64,000 nt of DNA from Hyphomonas sediminis. GTDB lineage: Bacteria > Pseudomonadota > Alphaproteobacteria > Caulobacterales > Hyphomonadaceae. The position numbers were made by a program, and so were the translations under genes. Below, in pieces: positions 26,647-35,553 of this stretch. The first letter of the stretch is position 1. Every line of letters starts with the position of its first letter. The DNA lies in the NCBI RefSeq assembly GCF_019679475.1, contig NZ_JAIEZP010000001.1, positions 1,984,001-2,048,000 of the forward strand, written 5' to 3'. Under the pieces are notes generated by a model. The model saw only the letters and a program-made list of their open reading frames with translations, made no database searches and had not been told where the DNA came from.

Positions 26647-28614
26647 TCAACCTGCGGCCAGCAGGGCTTCGGTATCTTCTGCCGGAACGGAGAGGATCTG
26701 GCTGATCACCGTGATCATGGTGCGCTCCTCGATGGGCTTGGAGACGTAGCCGTCAAAGCCTTTGGAGAGGTATTTCTCCCGGTCGCCATGCATCGAGTCC
26801 GCCGTCAGCGCGACCACCGGGACAAGCCGGTTGAGGCTGCCGGAATTGCGCAGGCGTTTGAATGCCTCCGCGCCATCAAGGCCGGGCATGTGTATATCCA
26901 TGAGCACGATGTCGAAGGTTTCGCGGCCCATGATTTCAAGCGCTTCGTTGCCGTCGCAGGCTTCGCGGATGATGATGCCGTAATACTCGAGGAAAGAACG
27001 CGCCACGCGGCGGTTGATGCCGTTATCGTCAACGACCAGCGCGCGGCAACCGGTAAGCCCTGTGCGCGGCGTACGGACGGGCAGGTGCACCATGTTGGTT
27101 GTATCGCCCGAGCCGCTTGCAGAGGTCTGCGCGATAAACCTCAGTGTAAAGATGGAGCCGCGGCCGGCCTCGGATACAGCGGTGACATCGCCGCCCATGA
27201 TGCGGGCAAGCTTGCGCGTAATCGACAGGCCAAGGCCCGTGCCGCCGAACTTGCGTGTGGTGGAGCCGTCTTCCTGGGCGAAGGATTCGAATACGCGTTC
27301 GACCTTGTCTGCACTGATGCCGACGCCCGTGTCAGAAACGTGGATCGTGACGCCGTATTCGCCATTCTCGCGCGGTTCGGATGTGACGACGATCATCACC
27401 TCGCCTTCGCTGGTGAACTTGATGGCGTTGGACACGAGGTTGCCGACGCATTGGCGCACGCGCACAGGATCGAAGATCAGGCGGGAAGGAACGCTGGGAT
27501 CGACGAACAGGCGGATGCCGATGCCTTTTTCCCGTGCGGTGGCTTCGTGCAGCTTGAACAGGCCACTGAGCTTATGGCGCAGGTCTCCCGGAACGGGGGA
27601 GAGATCCATGCGGCCGGCTTCGATCTTGGAGAGATCCAGAATGTCGTTCAACAGGATCATCAGCGTATTGCCGCTGTCGAGGATGACGCCAACCTGTTCT
27701 GCCTGCACATCCGAAAGCTGCCCATGCGCGAGCACCTGGGCCATTCCGAGAACGCCGTTCAGCGGTGTGCGGATTTCGTGGCTCATATTTGCCAGGAATT
27801 CGGATTTCAGGCGTGTGGCTTGCTCGGCGCGGTGCAGCGCATCGCGCAATTCATGAGCTTTGCGGCGCTCTTCGCGCACATCCCGAATGTAAGTGATGAA
27901 CACCATTTCATCGGAATTGCCCCAGGTGGCGCTGGAAATGGATGCTTCGATACGGATCTTTTCGCCCGTTTTGGTAAACGCCTCGGCATCCATCACATGA
28001 CGGATCAGTTCTTCCCGCGCAATTTTCTTGAGCACGTCCCGGCTAAGGGATTTTTCCGCCTGGAAAGTTTCCATTCCATACAGGATGCCGAGGTTCTGAT
28101 CTATCAGTTCGCTTTCCGAATAGCCCAGCATTTCACAGATGGAGCGGTTCACATACAGGATTCGGCCATCCTTGTTGGACAGGACAATGCCGTTGACGGA
28201 GTAATCGCAGGCAGTGCGGGCCAGCTCGAACCGGCGCAGCGCTTCATCACGCTCTTCCGCCAGATCAGTCACCTCATGGGAGCAGGCAAGGACGCCGCCT
28301 CCAGAGGGAGTGATCGTTGTTTTCATCACCTTGCCGAGCATCTTGGCGGCGCGGCCTTGCCCGGTCATGTAAGTGATAGGTTCCCCGCTTTCGATCACCT
28401 TGATGACATTCTGGGTCATCAGGGAGGAGCGGTAATTGGGATCGAACTCGAAAACCCGCATACCGACAATGCTGCCGCCATCTGGCAGGATCGATTCATT
28501 CATAAGTCGGTTTGCGGCGGTCCATTCCAGGTCAAGAATTTCACCATTCTCGCCGCGGACCGGCGCTATTTCACAAACAACTACCGGCAGCAGGTCGAAA
28601 AGACGTGCATCCAT
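26647..28614 (-). CDS. Hybrid sensor histidine kinase (PAS-PAS-HisKA-HATPase-REC)
   Basis: This 655-residue soluble hybrid kinase has two N-terminal PAS-like regions (about 1-115 and 125-250), HisKA (EFLANMSHEIRTPLNG), HATPase (NLVSNAIKF, DTGVGIS, GGTGLGLSI) and a C-terminal receiver (LVVDDNGINRR, phospho-acceptor Asp in IVLMDIHMPG, Lys in YVSKPI). It has no membrane segments, so it senses a cytosolic signal. ATG 28614 has AGGA nine bases upstream. No HPt or output partner is adjacent. It lies 101 bp after the patatin gene on the same strand. Confidence 0.9.
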   Translation of the reverse strand: MDARLFDLLPVVVCEIAPVRGENGEILDLEWTAANRLMNESILPDGGSIVGMRVFEFDPNYRSSLMTQNVIKVIESGEPITYMTGQGRAAKMLGKVMKTTITPSGGGVLACSHEVTDLAEERDEALRRFELARTACDYSVNGIVLSNKDGRILYVNRSICEMLGYSESELIDQNLGILYGMETFQAEKSLSRDVLKKIAREELIRHVMDAEAFTKTGEKIRIEASISSATWGNSDEMVFITYIRDVREERRKAHELRDALHRAEQATRLKSEFLANMSHEIRTPLNGVLGMAQVLAHGQLSDVQAEQVGVILDSGNTLMILLNDILDLSKIEAGRMDLSPVPGDLRHKLSGLFKLHEATAREKGIGIRLFVDPSVPSRLIFDPVRVRQCVGNLVSNAIKFTSEGEVMIVVTSEPRENGEYGVTIHVSDTGVGISADKVERVFESFAQEDGSTTRKFGGTGLGLSITRKLARIMGGDVTAVSEAGRGSIFTLRFIAQTSASGSGDTTNMVHLPVRTPRTGLTGCRALVVDDNGINRRVARSFLEYYGIIIREACDGNEALEIMGRETFDIVLMDIHMPGLDGAEAFKRLRNSGSLNRLVPVVALTADSMHGDREKYLSKGFDGYVSKPIEERTMITVISQILSVPAEDTEALLAAG

Positions 28615-28715
28615 GGACCGAATCCTCGTGAGTCGCGAATTTCTTCGCCGGATTCATCAATGAACATGCTTAATGTAGTGTTTATGTTACAGGTTAGGCA
28701 TCCGGGATCTGTCAA

Positions 28716-30494
28716 TCAGACGGGGCAGCACAGGGTGCGGATCTCGTGATCTTTGAGAACGTCCATGGCGGCCTTGTAGCCCGCTTCTACCGAGGCATCA
28801 TAGGCTTTCCAGTCCCTCAGTTCGACGTCCGGAAGCTCCGGCAGGATCAGGATATCGGCCTTGTCGCGGGCGGAAACCCGGTCGTCGCGGATCGTGGCGG
28901 CGCGCATCAGCAGGCCTGCGATGGGCGGCGGGGAGGAAAAGCCATGAGTGAGAACCCATTTCCAGAAGCTCATGGGCTTGGCAAATTCGTCCCTGTTCAG
29001 ACCGTCCCGGACGGCTGAGACATCTGATCCGACCACAAATCCCTGATGCAGCGCCCGCATGGGCTCCACGGGGAAGTTATCCAGAACCGCGCCGTCTACC
29101 AGGATATCATTGCCATCCACGAAGGGCGGCAGGATGCCGGGCAGGGAGATCGTCGCGCGCAGCGCATCGCGCAGCAGGCCGCTGCGATGAAGCTTGGCTT
29201 CTCCGCTGGCAAGGTTGGTGGAGAGTGCAAAGAAAGGCAGGCGGAGGTCGCCAATGTCGATTTCGCCGAAATGTTCCTGCAGGCGCTGGTTTACGCGCTT
29301 GCCTTTGACCATGCCGACGACTGGGAGGTTGTAATCGCCCAGCGGGTTGGTCTCGACGAAGGCCTTGCGGATGCGGCGGTCGATTTCATCGTCGCTCCAG
29401 CCGATGGCGACACAGGCAGCCACGACTGCGCCCATAGACGCGCCGCCGGCAAAGTCGATCGGGATGTTAAGCTCACGCATTGCGCGAATGACGCCGATAT
29501 GGCTGTAGGCACGGGCGCCGCCGCCCGACAGCACAATGCCGACAGACCGGCCAGTCATTACGCGGGCGAGGCGAATTGCGTCTTCGCCATTGTCCCCCTG
29601 CCAATGGAACAGGCGGCGGGCGCCGGCAGCCTGCATCCATTCCTGTGGGCGGGACGCGCGGCGTTCCGAGCCGGGATGGATAAGGATAACGTCGATCAGC
29701 TTCAGGCGCTGGGCCGGGGAGGTCTCCTCCGGCATCAAAGGCGTAGAGGGGCGGGCGTCCGAACGGGCAAGCACCCAGATACGATCCGCCTGCCGGGTCG
29801 CCAGCCTAAACCAGGGGGTCGCGCCGATAGCCGCCGTCAGGATCACTGCATCATATTCGGCTTCCAGATGGTCAAAGAAGGCGGCGGGTTTCTCGCCGCC
29901 TTCATGTTCTTCGACCACGATTGCGCGCTTGCCGAAGCGGGAAAGCGCGTTTTTCAGCGCGCGGGCGCGCAGGGTCACGTCGATAGTGGGGGAGGTGGAA
30001 AGTAGCGTGTAGACCTTTGGCGGAGCTTCCGACGCATGCTGCGCGCCGCGGCCAAGGCGCCGCAGGATGATGCGGATCATTCCTTCCAGCAATTCCGGCT
30101 CTGACTTTACCAGCATCTTCCAGCCGGCCCGGGAGAGCCCGATGACTTCGGAGTCCCGCATGGCGTAAACTGAGCCGGTATGGGGCGCGTCCTGAATGGC
30201 GCCGTTGCCATTGGCATCGATTCCGCCGAGGAACAGGGCCATCTCGCCCACCGGCTCGCCGGGGCGTATCTGGCCGACATACTCGCCTTTGGCACCAAAC
30301 GCGCCCAGGGCGCCTGTCAGCACGAAATAGATCGAATCGGCCGGCTCGCCCGCCAGGAACAACGGCTGGCCTGCGGGCAGGGCAAACCAGCGTGCTTCCT
30401 TCCCCGCCGACCGCATAGCCCGCTGGGAGACGTCCTTCAGGAGAGGGATCGTCTTGAGATCGGGGGTGAAATCCTTGCGCAGCAGACCGAACAT
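28716..30494 (-). CDS. Patatin-like phospholipase with an N-terminal cNMP-binding-like domain (NTE/RssA type)
   Basis: This 592-residue protein joins a cyclic-nucleotide-binding-like domain (about 15-140) to a patatin hydrolase (about 315-500). The patatin part has the oxyanion loop SGGGARA, the nucleophile Ser353 in GGASMGA and Asp467 in VDGA, so it should be an active lipid acyl hydrolase. In the cNMP domain the phosphate-binding cassette is unusual: GEMALF is followed by a roughly 16-residue stretch including DANGNGAIQD, and the usual Arg (R-T/S-A) reads H-T-G, so cNMP binding is doubtful. The layout resembles eukaryotic neuropathy target esterase. Divergent from mccB. Confidence 0.85.
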   Translation of the reverse strand: MFGLLRKDFTPDLKTIPLLKDVSQRAMRSAGKEARWFALPAGQPLFLAGEPADSIYFVLTGALGAFGAKGEYVGQIRPGEPVGEMALFLGGIDANGNGAIQDAPHTGSVYAMRDSEVIGLSRAGWKMLVKSEPELLEGMIRIILRRLGRGAQHASEAPPKVYTLLSTSPTIDVTLRARALKNALSRFGKRAIVVEEHEGGEKPAAFFDHLEAEYDAVILTAAIGATPWFRLATRQADRIWVLARSDARPSTPLMPEETSPAQRLKLIDVILIHPGSERRASRPQEWMQAAGARRLFHWQGDNGEDAIRLARVMTGRSVGIVLSGGGARAYSHIGVIRAMRELNIPIDFAGGASMGAVVAACVAIGWSDDEIDRRIRKAFVETNPLGDYNLPVVGMVKGKRVNQRLQEHFGEIDIGDLRLPFFALSTNLASGEAKLHRSGLLRDALRATISLPGILPPFVDGNDILVDGAVLDNFPVEPMRALHQGFVVGSDVSAVRDGLNRDEFAKPMSFWKWVLTHGFSSPPPIAGLLMRAATIRDDRVSARDKADILILPELPDVELRDWKAYDASVEAGYKAAMDVLKDHEIRTLCCPV

Positions 30495-30617
30495 GCGCGT
30501 TTACCTGAATCCTCGAACTGTGAGCTTCAAGACCTGTAGCACAAAAGAGTTTACCAACGGGTGACAGCCGCAGATCAGGGGGTTAATCCTGCCGTAACGA
30601 AAAGTAAGGGAGGGGCC

Positions 30618-32225
30618 ATGCCGGTCCTGAAGTCTGCGCTGGATGTTTCCGGCGCCAAATTCGCTGCAAATCGCGCCGCCATGCAGGCGCTGGTCGAGGA
30701 TCTGCGTGCCCGGTCCGCCGAGGCTGCGCTGGGCGGGTCCGAGGAATCGCGCCGCCGCCATACCGAACGCGGCAAGCTGTTGCCCCGCGAGCGGGTGGAG
30801 CGCCTGATTGACCCCGGCAGCGCCTTCCTCGAGATCGGCGCGCTGGCCGCCAACGGGATGTATGGCGGCGAGGCGCCCGGCGCCGGACTGATCACCGGCG
30901 TTGGCCGGGTCGAGGGGCGGGAATGCCTGATCGTCTGCAATGATGCGACGGTGAAGGGCGGGGCCTATTTTCCCATCACCGTGAAGAAGCACCTGCGGGC
31001 GCAGGAAGTGGCGATGGAAAACCATCTGCCCTGTATCTACCTCGTCGACAGCGGCGGGGCGAACCTGCCGCACCAGTCCGAAGTGTTTCCGGACCGGGAG
31101 CATTTTGGCCGGATCTTCTTCAATCAGGCGCAGATGAGCGCGAAAGGCATTCCGCAGATTGCTGCCGTGATGGGCAGCTGCACCGCCGGCGGCGCCTATG
31201 TGCCGGCGATGAGCGACGAGACGGTAATCGTGCGCAAGCAGGGTACGATCTTCCTCGGCGGCCCGCCGCTGGTGAAGGCGGCCACCGGCGAGGAAATCAG
31301 CGCGGAAGACCTGGGCGGCGCCGATGTGCATGCCCGGCGCTCCGGCGTGGCAGACCATTACGCCGCGCATGATGCCCATGCCCTCGCCATCGTGCGCTCA
31401 ATCGTCCGCACACTGGCGAAACCGAAGCCTCAGCCATTTGAATACCGGGAACCGGCCGAACCACTTTACGATCCGCGTGAAATGCATGGCCTGGTGCCGC
31501 AGGATGTGCGCGAACCCTATGATGCGCGTGAAGTGATCGCGCGCACGGTGGACGGGTCCGAGTTCCACGAGTTCAAGAAGCTCTATGGTGAAACGCTCGT
31601 CTGTGGCTTCGCGCATATCTATGGCATGCCGGTGGCGATCCTTGCCAATAACGGGATTCTCTTCTCGGAAAGCGCGCAGAAGGCGGCGCACTTCATCGAG
31701 CTGGCCGATCAGCGCCGTATCCCGCTCGTGTTCCTTCAGAACATCACGGGCTTCATGGTTGGCTCCAAATACGAAGCGGGCGGTATCGCCAAGGACGGCG
31801 CCAAGATGGTAACCGCTGTGGCGACAGCCAGCGTGCCGAAATTCACCGTGGTGACTGGCGGCAGCTTCGGCGCAGGCAATTACGGCATGTGTGGCCGGGC
31901 CTATTCGCCGCGCTTCCTGTTCATGTGGCCGAATGCGCGCATTTCGGTGATGGGCGGCGAGCAGGCGGCCAGCGTGCTGGCGACCGTGAAGCGCGACGGC
32001 ATCGAGCGGCGCGGCGGGCAATGGAGCGTGGAGGAAGAAAACACCTTCAAGCAGCCAATCCGGGATCTCTATGAGGCTGAAGGAAACCCGTATTTCTCAA
32101 CAGCGCGCCTCTGGGATGATGGAATCATCGACCCCGCCGACACGCGCCGGGTGCTCGGGCTCGCCCTTTCGGCGAGTTTGAATGCACCGTTCGGCGAACG
32201 TGGGTTCGGCGTGTTCCGGATGTAG
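30618..32225 (+). CDS. mccB: Methylcrotonyl-CoA carboxylase, carboxyltransferase (beta) subunit
   Basis: This 535-residue carboxyltransferase has both crotonase-like halves ([33 protein letters not shown]; later [40 protein letters not shown]). The sequence is of the 3-methylcrotonyl-CoA type rather than propionyl-CoA type, and it works with the biotin subunit at 35554. ATG 30618 has GGGAGGGG just upstream; the GTG at 30561 is not favoured. It is separated from mccA by four small genes, which is unusual. A GC-rich hairpin follows its stop. Confidence 0.92.
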   Translation: MPVLKSALDVSGAKFAANRAAMQALVEDLRARSAEAALGGSEESRRRHTERGKLLPRERVERLIDPGSAFLEIGALAANGMYGGEAPGAGLITGVGRVEGRECLIVCNDATVKGGAYFPITVKKHLRAQEVAMENHLPCIYLVDSGGANLPHQSEVFPDREHFGRIFFNQAQMSAKGIPQIAAVMGSCTAGGAYVPAMSDETVIVRKQGTIFLGGPPLVKAATGEEISAEDLGGADVHARRSGVADHYAAHDAHALAIVRSIVRTLAKPKPQPFEYREPAEPLYDPREMHGLVPQDVREPYDAREVIARTVDGSEFHEFKKLYGETLVCGFAHIYGMPVAILANNGILFSESAQKAAHFIELADQRRIPLVFLQNITGFMVGSKYEAGGIAKDGAKMVTAVATASVPKFTVVTGGSFGAGNYGMCGRAYSPRFLFMWPNARISVMGGEQAASVLATVKRDGIERRGGQWSVEEENTFKQPIRDLYEAEGNPYFSTARLWDDGIIDPADTRRVLGLALSASLNAPFGERGFGVFRM

Positions 32226-32232
32226 GATTTCT

Positions 32233-32259
32233 GCGCGGGCTGCGTTCTGTAGCCCGCGC
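32233..32259 (+). terminator. Stem-loop directly after mccB (no T-run)
   Basis: GCGCGGGCT (32233-32241) pairs perfectly with AGCCCGCGC (32251-32259) across a 9-nt loop, starting 8 bases after the mccB stop. There is no T-run, so it may stabilise the 3' end or act with Rho. Confidence 0.45.
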
Positions 32260-32392
32260 TGCAGTGGCGCTTCGCCTGCCACAAAATCGCCCGCAGGCTG
32301 ACGGAATCGTAACGGATCGATATCTCAGTTCGCGCGTCCTTTAGACGAGGCGCCGGCCAACCCGGCGTTCTTGTGTCAAAGGAGTGAAACAC

Positions 32393-32683
32393 ATGATCCG
32401 CGTTACCCTGATTTCCGCCGCTGCGCTTGTTGGTGCCATGGGCGCCTATGCTGGTGAAAAATCCACCTTTGCAGATCTCGACACCAACGCGGACGGCTAC
32501 ATCAGCGCATCGGAGTTCATCGCGCACAAGACGGCTGACGGCAAATATACGCAGGAAGAAGCCACCGACAAATTCACCGCGATCGCGGGCGATGACGGCC
32601 AGATCAGTGAAGCAGACTGGAATGCGGCAATGGAAGCGGCTGCCGACAAGGCTGATGTCGCGACTGGTGAAACCACCTGGTAA
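32393..32683 (+). CDS. Small exported EF-hand protein
   Basis: This 96-residue protein has a signal peptide (MIRVTLISAAALVGAMGAYAGE, cut near 21-22). One canonical EF-hand loop, D-T-N-A-D-G-Y-I-S-A-S-E, is followed by a second, shortened one (GDDGQISEADW). It probably binds calcium in the periplasm. ATG 32393 has AAAGGAG eight bases upstream; the GTG at 32384 is inside that ribosome site. It is followed by an intrinsic terminator, so it seems monocistronic. Confidence 0.8.
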   Translation: MIRVTLISAAALVGAMGAYAGEKSTFADLDTNADGYISASEFIAHKTADGKYTQEEATDKFTAIAGDDGQISEADWNAAMEAAADKADVATGETTW

Positions 32684-32757
32684 GGCGCCAGGATCTTCCG
32701 GGGAGGCGCCCTCCTTCCTCGTGAAGTCCTCTTCGTGACCTCCGCCACGTCACGATA

Positions 32758-32786
32758 GGCCCGCTTCGAACAGGAGCGGGCCTTTT
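32758..32786 (+). terminator. Intrinsic terminator after the EF-hand gene
   Basis: GGCCCGCT (32758-32765) pairs with AGCGGGCC (32775-32782) across a 9-nt loop, followed by TTTT (32783-32786). It ends the EF-hand transcript before the hydratase gene. Confidence 0.8.
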
Positions 32787-32922
32787 GTGTATTTCTGCGG
32801 CCGCGACAGTTCAGCCGCTCGCGGGATTCAGGATGACGTGAGAAACTGCGGTCACCCCGCCTTGCGCAGTGCTGGGCACTGGCGCAGGATGGGCCTACAG
32901 ACTTGAAAACAGGGAAACTCCC

Positions 32923-33723
32923 ATGCGTGACGCAGTTTATGATCTGATCCGGTTAGAAGCGACGGAGGAGGGGCTGGCGGTTGTCTCGCTGAACCGTCCG
33001 GATGTTCACAACGCTTTCAATGCGGAGCTGATTGCCGAGCTGACGGACGTGTTCACGATGATTTCGGAGCAGCCGAGTATTCGGATGATGATCCTGCGCG
33101 GCGAGGGGGCTTCCTTTTCAGCGGGCGCCGATCTCAACTGGATGAAGATTGCCGCGACGCATACGCGCGAAGATAATGAAAAAGATGCGATGCGCCTCGC
33201 CGAGATGCTGCGCCGCCTTTATGAGATGCCGCAGATGACGCTGGCGCTGGTTCATGGCGCAGCAATGGGGGGCGGCGCTGGCCTTGTGGCGGCGTGCGAC
33301 GTGGCCATTGCCAAGGCGGGCACGCAGTTCCGGTTCTCAGAAGTGCGTCTCGGACTGACGCCGGCAACCATCAGTCCGTTCGTGGTTCAGGCAATCGGTC
33401 CGCGCTGGGCAAAAGCCCTGTTCGTGACCGCGGAGGGCTTTGATGCTGCGTATGCGGAGAAAATCGGCCTGGTGCATTACGTGGCCGATGATGATGTGAA
33501 GATGGGCGAGTTGCAGGAACATATCGCCCGCCTGGTGTTCTCCGCCGCGCCGGGCGCCGTGGCCGATGCCAAGCAGCTCGTTGATGATGTTACGGGGATG
33601 GAGATCGACAATTCCCTGATGCACACCACCGCCAAGCGCATTGCTGCGCGGCGCGTGTCGGAGGAAGGCAAGGAGGGCATTGCGGCTTTTCTTGAAAAGC
33701 GCACGCCCTCCTGGAAGGCTTAA
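32923..33723 (+). CDS. Enoyl-CoA hydratase family, probable methylglutaconyl-CoA hydratase
   Basis: This 266-residue crotonase-fold enzyme has an oxyanion region FSAGADLNWMK (about 66-76) and GGGAGLVAACDVAIA, with the Glu of FSEVRLGLTPATISPF as a likely catalytic residue. The position between the two methylcrotonyl-CoA carboxylase genes, and the LNWMK and SEVRLGL features, suggest the 3-methylglutaconyl-CoA hydratase step of leucine degradation (LiuC/AUH type). I chose ATG 32923, preceded by AGGGAAA, over a GTG-type start at 32869. A general enoyl-CoA hydratase cannot be excluded. Confidence 0.8.
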   Translation: MRDAVYDLIRLEATEEGLAVVSLNRPDVHNAFNAELIAELTDVFTMISEQPSIRMMILRGEGASFSAGADLNWMKIAATHTREDNEKDAMRLAEMLRRLYEMPQMTLALVHGAAMGGGAGLVAACDVAIAKAGTQFRFSEVRLGLTPATISPFVVQAIGPRWAKALFVTAEGFDAAYAEKIGLVHYVADDDVKMGELQEHIARLVFSAAPGAVADAKQLVDDVTGMEIDNSLMHTTAKRIAARRVSEEGKEGIAAFLEKRTPSWKA

Positions 33724-33736
33724 ACAGCGGATCTCG

Positions 33737-34069
33737 TCAGTCTTTGGCGAGATCGATGTTGATGCCGAAATTATTGAGTGTGGTTTCCAATGCCTCGACG
33801 GGGTTTATCCCCGTCAGGGCCTCGATCTGTCCCCGGAATATGTAGGCGAGCAGCGCGAACATCACGATGTAGATGATGAACTGCGCCAGCGATTTCAGGA
33901 CGAATGCACCGGCGCTGCCAACAACGAGGCCGACTGCGCCCATGATCAGTGCGCCCTGGATCGGCTGCATGCCGATTTCCATTGCTTCATTGTAGCCGAG
34001 ATAGGCGCCAACGCCGCCGCCAACGACGCCAGCAAGGCTGGCAAGCCCGGTTCCGGAATTATAGGCCAT
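33737..34069 (-). CDS. Small membrane protein of unknown function
   Basis: About 110 residues, beginning MAYNSGTGLASLAGVVGGG. Three hydrophobic segments can be seen (about 8-25, 38-60 and 64-82), the first Gly-rich, followed by a soluble tail. No family recognised. ATG 34069 has GGGGAT nearby; the open frame to 34126 adds a basic stretch without a ribosome site. It faces the hydratase gene (13 bp between stop codons) and is divergent from the DUF817-type gene. Confidence 0.6.
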   Translation of the reverse strand: MAYNSGTGLASLAGVVGGGVGAYLGYNEAMEIGMQPIQGALIMGAVGLVVGSAGAFVLKSLAQFIIYIVMFALLAYIFRGQIEALTGINPVEALETTLNNFGINIDLAKD

Positions 34070-34199
34070 GGGATCCCCATTGGTTACTTGACGCTTAACC
34101 CTTACGCGATTGCTCCGGCGCGACAAAGCCTGAAATTTTCCGCCGAAAGGCCGGGAATCGCCGCCATTGTGCCGTGGTTGCCCTGCAGGAGAACTGGCT

Positions 34200-35090
34200 A
34201 TGACCCCCGATGGAACATCTTCTGCTGCAAGCAGGTTCAGAGCGCGGCTTCATGCGGCCCGTGCCGCGTTGCGGCAGCGTTGGGTGAGGGGGGCTTGGAG
34301 CCTCGGCGTGTTCGAATTTATCAGCTTTGGCATCAAGCAGGCCTGGGCATGCCTCTTCGGCGGCGTGATGCTGGCCCTGCTGTTGGCAACGCACTTTCTC
34401 TATCCTGAAGGGGCCGCTCTCTCACGCTATGATTTTCTGGTAATTGCGGCCGTCTTGCTGCAGGCGGTGCTGCTGCTGACGGGCCTGGAAACCTGGGAGG
34501 AGGCGCGCGTCATCTTCGTGTTCCATGTGGTTGGCACGATCATGGAACTTTTCAAAACATCTGCCGGCAGCTGGATTTATCCGGAAGAGAGCCTTTTGCG
34601 GATTGGTGCTGTGCCACTCTTTTCCGGCTTCATGTATGCTGCCGTGGGGTCTTATCTCGCTCGCGTCTGGCGCATTTTCGAATTCCGTTTCACGCGGTTC
34701 CCGCCGCTCTGGATTCAGGGGCTGCTTGCTGTCGCGGTGTATGTGAATTTCTTTGCCCATCATTGGGTGGTCGACATCCGGTATGGCCTGTTTGCGGCTA
34801 CGGCGCTGCTCTATCTGCGTACGGTCGTGTGGTTCCGGCCCGACGAAGTGCACCGGCCGATGCCCCTGCTTGTCGGCTTTTTGCTGGTTGCACTGTTCAT
34901 CTGGTTTGCCGAAAATCTCGGCACATTTGCGCGCGCCTGGACCTATCCGGGGCAGGAACATGCATGGCAGATAGTGTCACTTTCCAAGCTCGGGTCCTGG
35001 TACCTCCTGATGATTATCAGTTTCGTGCTGGTGGCCACCGTTCACGGCAAGCGTGACCGTCAGGAGAGCTCAGGCGCGCAGCTCGTATAG
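34200..35090 (+). CDS. DUF817-type integral membrane protein
   Basis: This 296-residue protein has about eight hydrophobic helices. The motifs FEFISFGIKQAW, IMELFKTSAGSWIYPE and VDIRYGLFAA are those I associate with the DUF817 family, whose function is unknown. ATG 34200 has AGGAG eight bases upstream. The 3' end overlaps the convergent exported-protein gene by 31 bp. It sits between leucine-degradation genes with no evident link to them. Confidence 0.75.
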   Translation: MTPDGTSSAASRFRARLHAARAALRQRWVRGAWSLGVFEFISFGIKQAWACLFGGVMLALLLATHFLYPEGAALSRYDFLVIAAVLLQAVLLLTGLETWEEARVIFVFHVVGTIMELFKTSAGSWIYPEESLLRIGAVPLFSGFMYAAVGSYLARVWRIFEFRFTRFPPLWIQGLLAVAVYVNFFAHHWVVDIRYGLFAATALLYLRTVVWFRPDEVHRPMPLLVGFLLVALFIWFAENLGTFARAWTYPGQEHAWQIVSLSKLGSWYLLMIISFVLVATVHGKRDRQESSGAQLV

Positions 35091-35449
35091 AAAGCGTCGA
35101 TTTCGTAGAAATTCAGGAACAGAGCCGCGGTCATTTCTTCCCGGTCGATGCCAGCTTCAGAAGTGCGCCGGTAGAGCTCCTCATCGGGCGTCTCTTCGGG
35201 AAGCATGTCATTCTTCAGCGACCAGAGCCGGATCTGCAGTTCCTTGTCGTTTTCCGCGCCATCAACCCATTTTACTGCGGCCTTGCTGACGCAGGCGCAA
35301 TAGGACCGGGCTTTGGGTATGCCCAGCGCCTTGGTTTCCCGCGTACACATCTGCCGCATTTCCTTGATGACCGGCGACTTTGTCAGAACTTCCCCAGTGG
35401 CGGGAAGCGCGATCAGGCAGGCAGCAATCGCCAGAAACAAGCGTTTCAA
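35060..35449 (-). CDS. Small exported Cys-containing protein, unknown function
   Basis: This 129-residue protein has a signal peptide (MKRLFLAIAACLIALPATGE). The mature part has four Cys (MCTRE, YCACVS, TSCAP) that could form disulfides. The start is TTG 35449, supported by AAGGAG ten bases upstream. It overlaps the DUF817 gene in the opposite direction and diverges from mccA. No domain recognised. Confidence 0.6.
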   Translation of the reverse strand: MKRLFLAIAACLIALPATGEVLTKSPVIKEMRQMCTRETKALGIPKARSYCACVSKAAVKWVDGAENDKELQIRLWSLKNDMLPEETPDEELYRRTSEAGIDREEMTAALFLNFYEIDAFYTSCAPELS

Positions 35450-35553
35450 TATCTCAGGTCTCCTTGATAGAAATTCGCAGTGTTAAGACGCTAAACAGCA
35501 TCGTTTCGCACTGCAACTTGTCTTTACGAGCGAAATCGGCTCTTGCTGCCATC

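Noticed and set aside
26584-28749. 721-codon frame opposite the hybrid histidine kinase
   Set aside because: Antisense shadow: the opposite strand encodes recognisable PAS, HisKA, HATPase and receiver motifs throughout.
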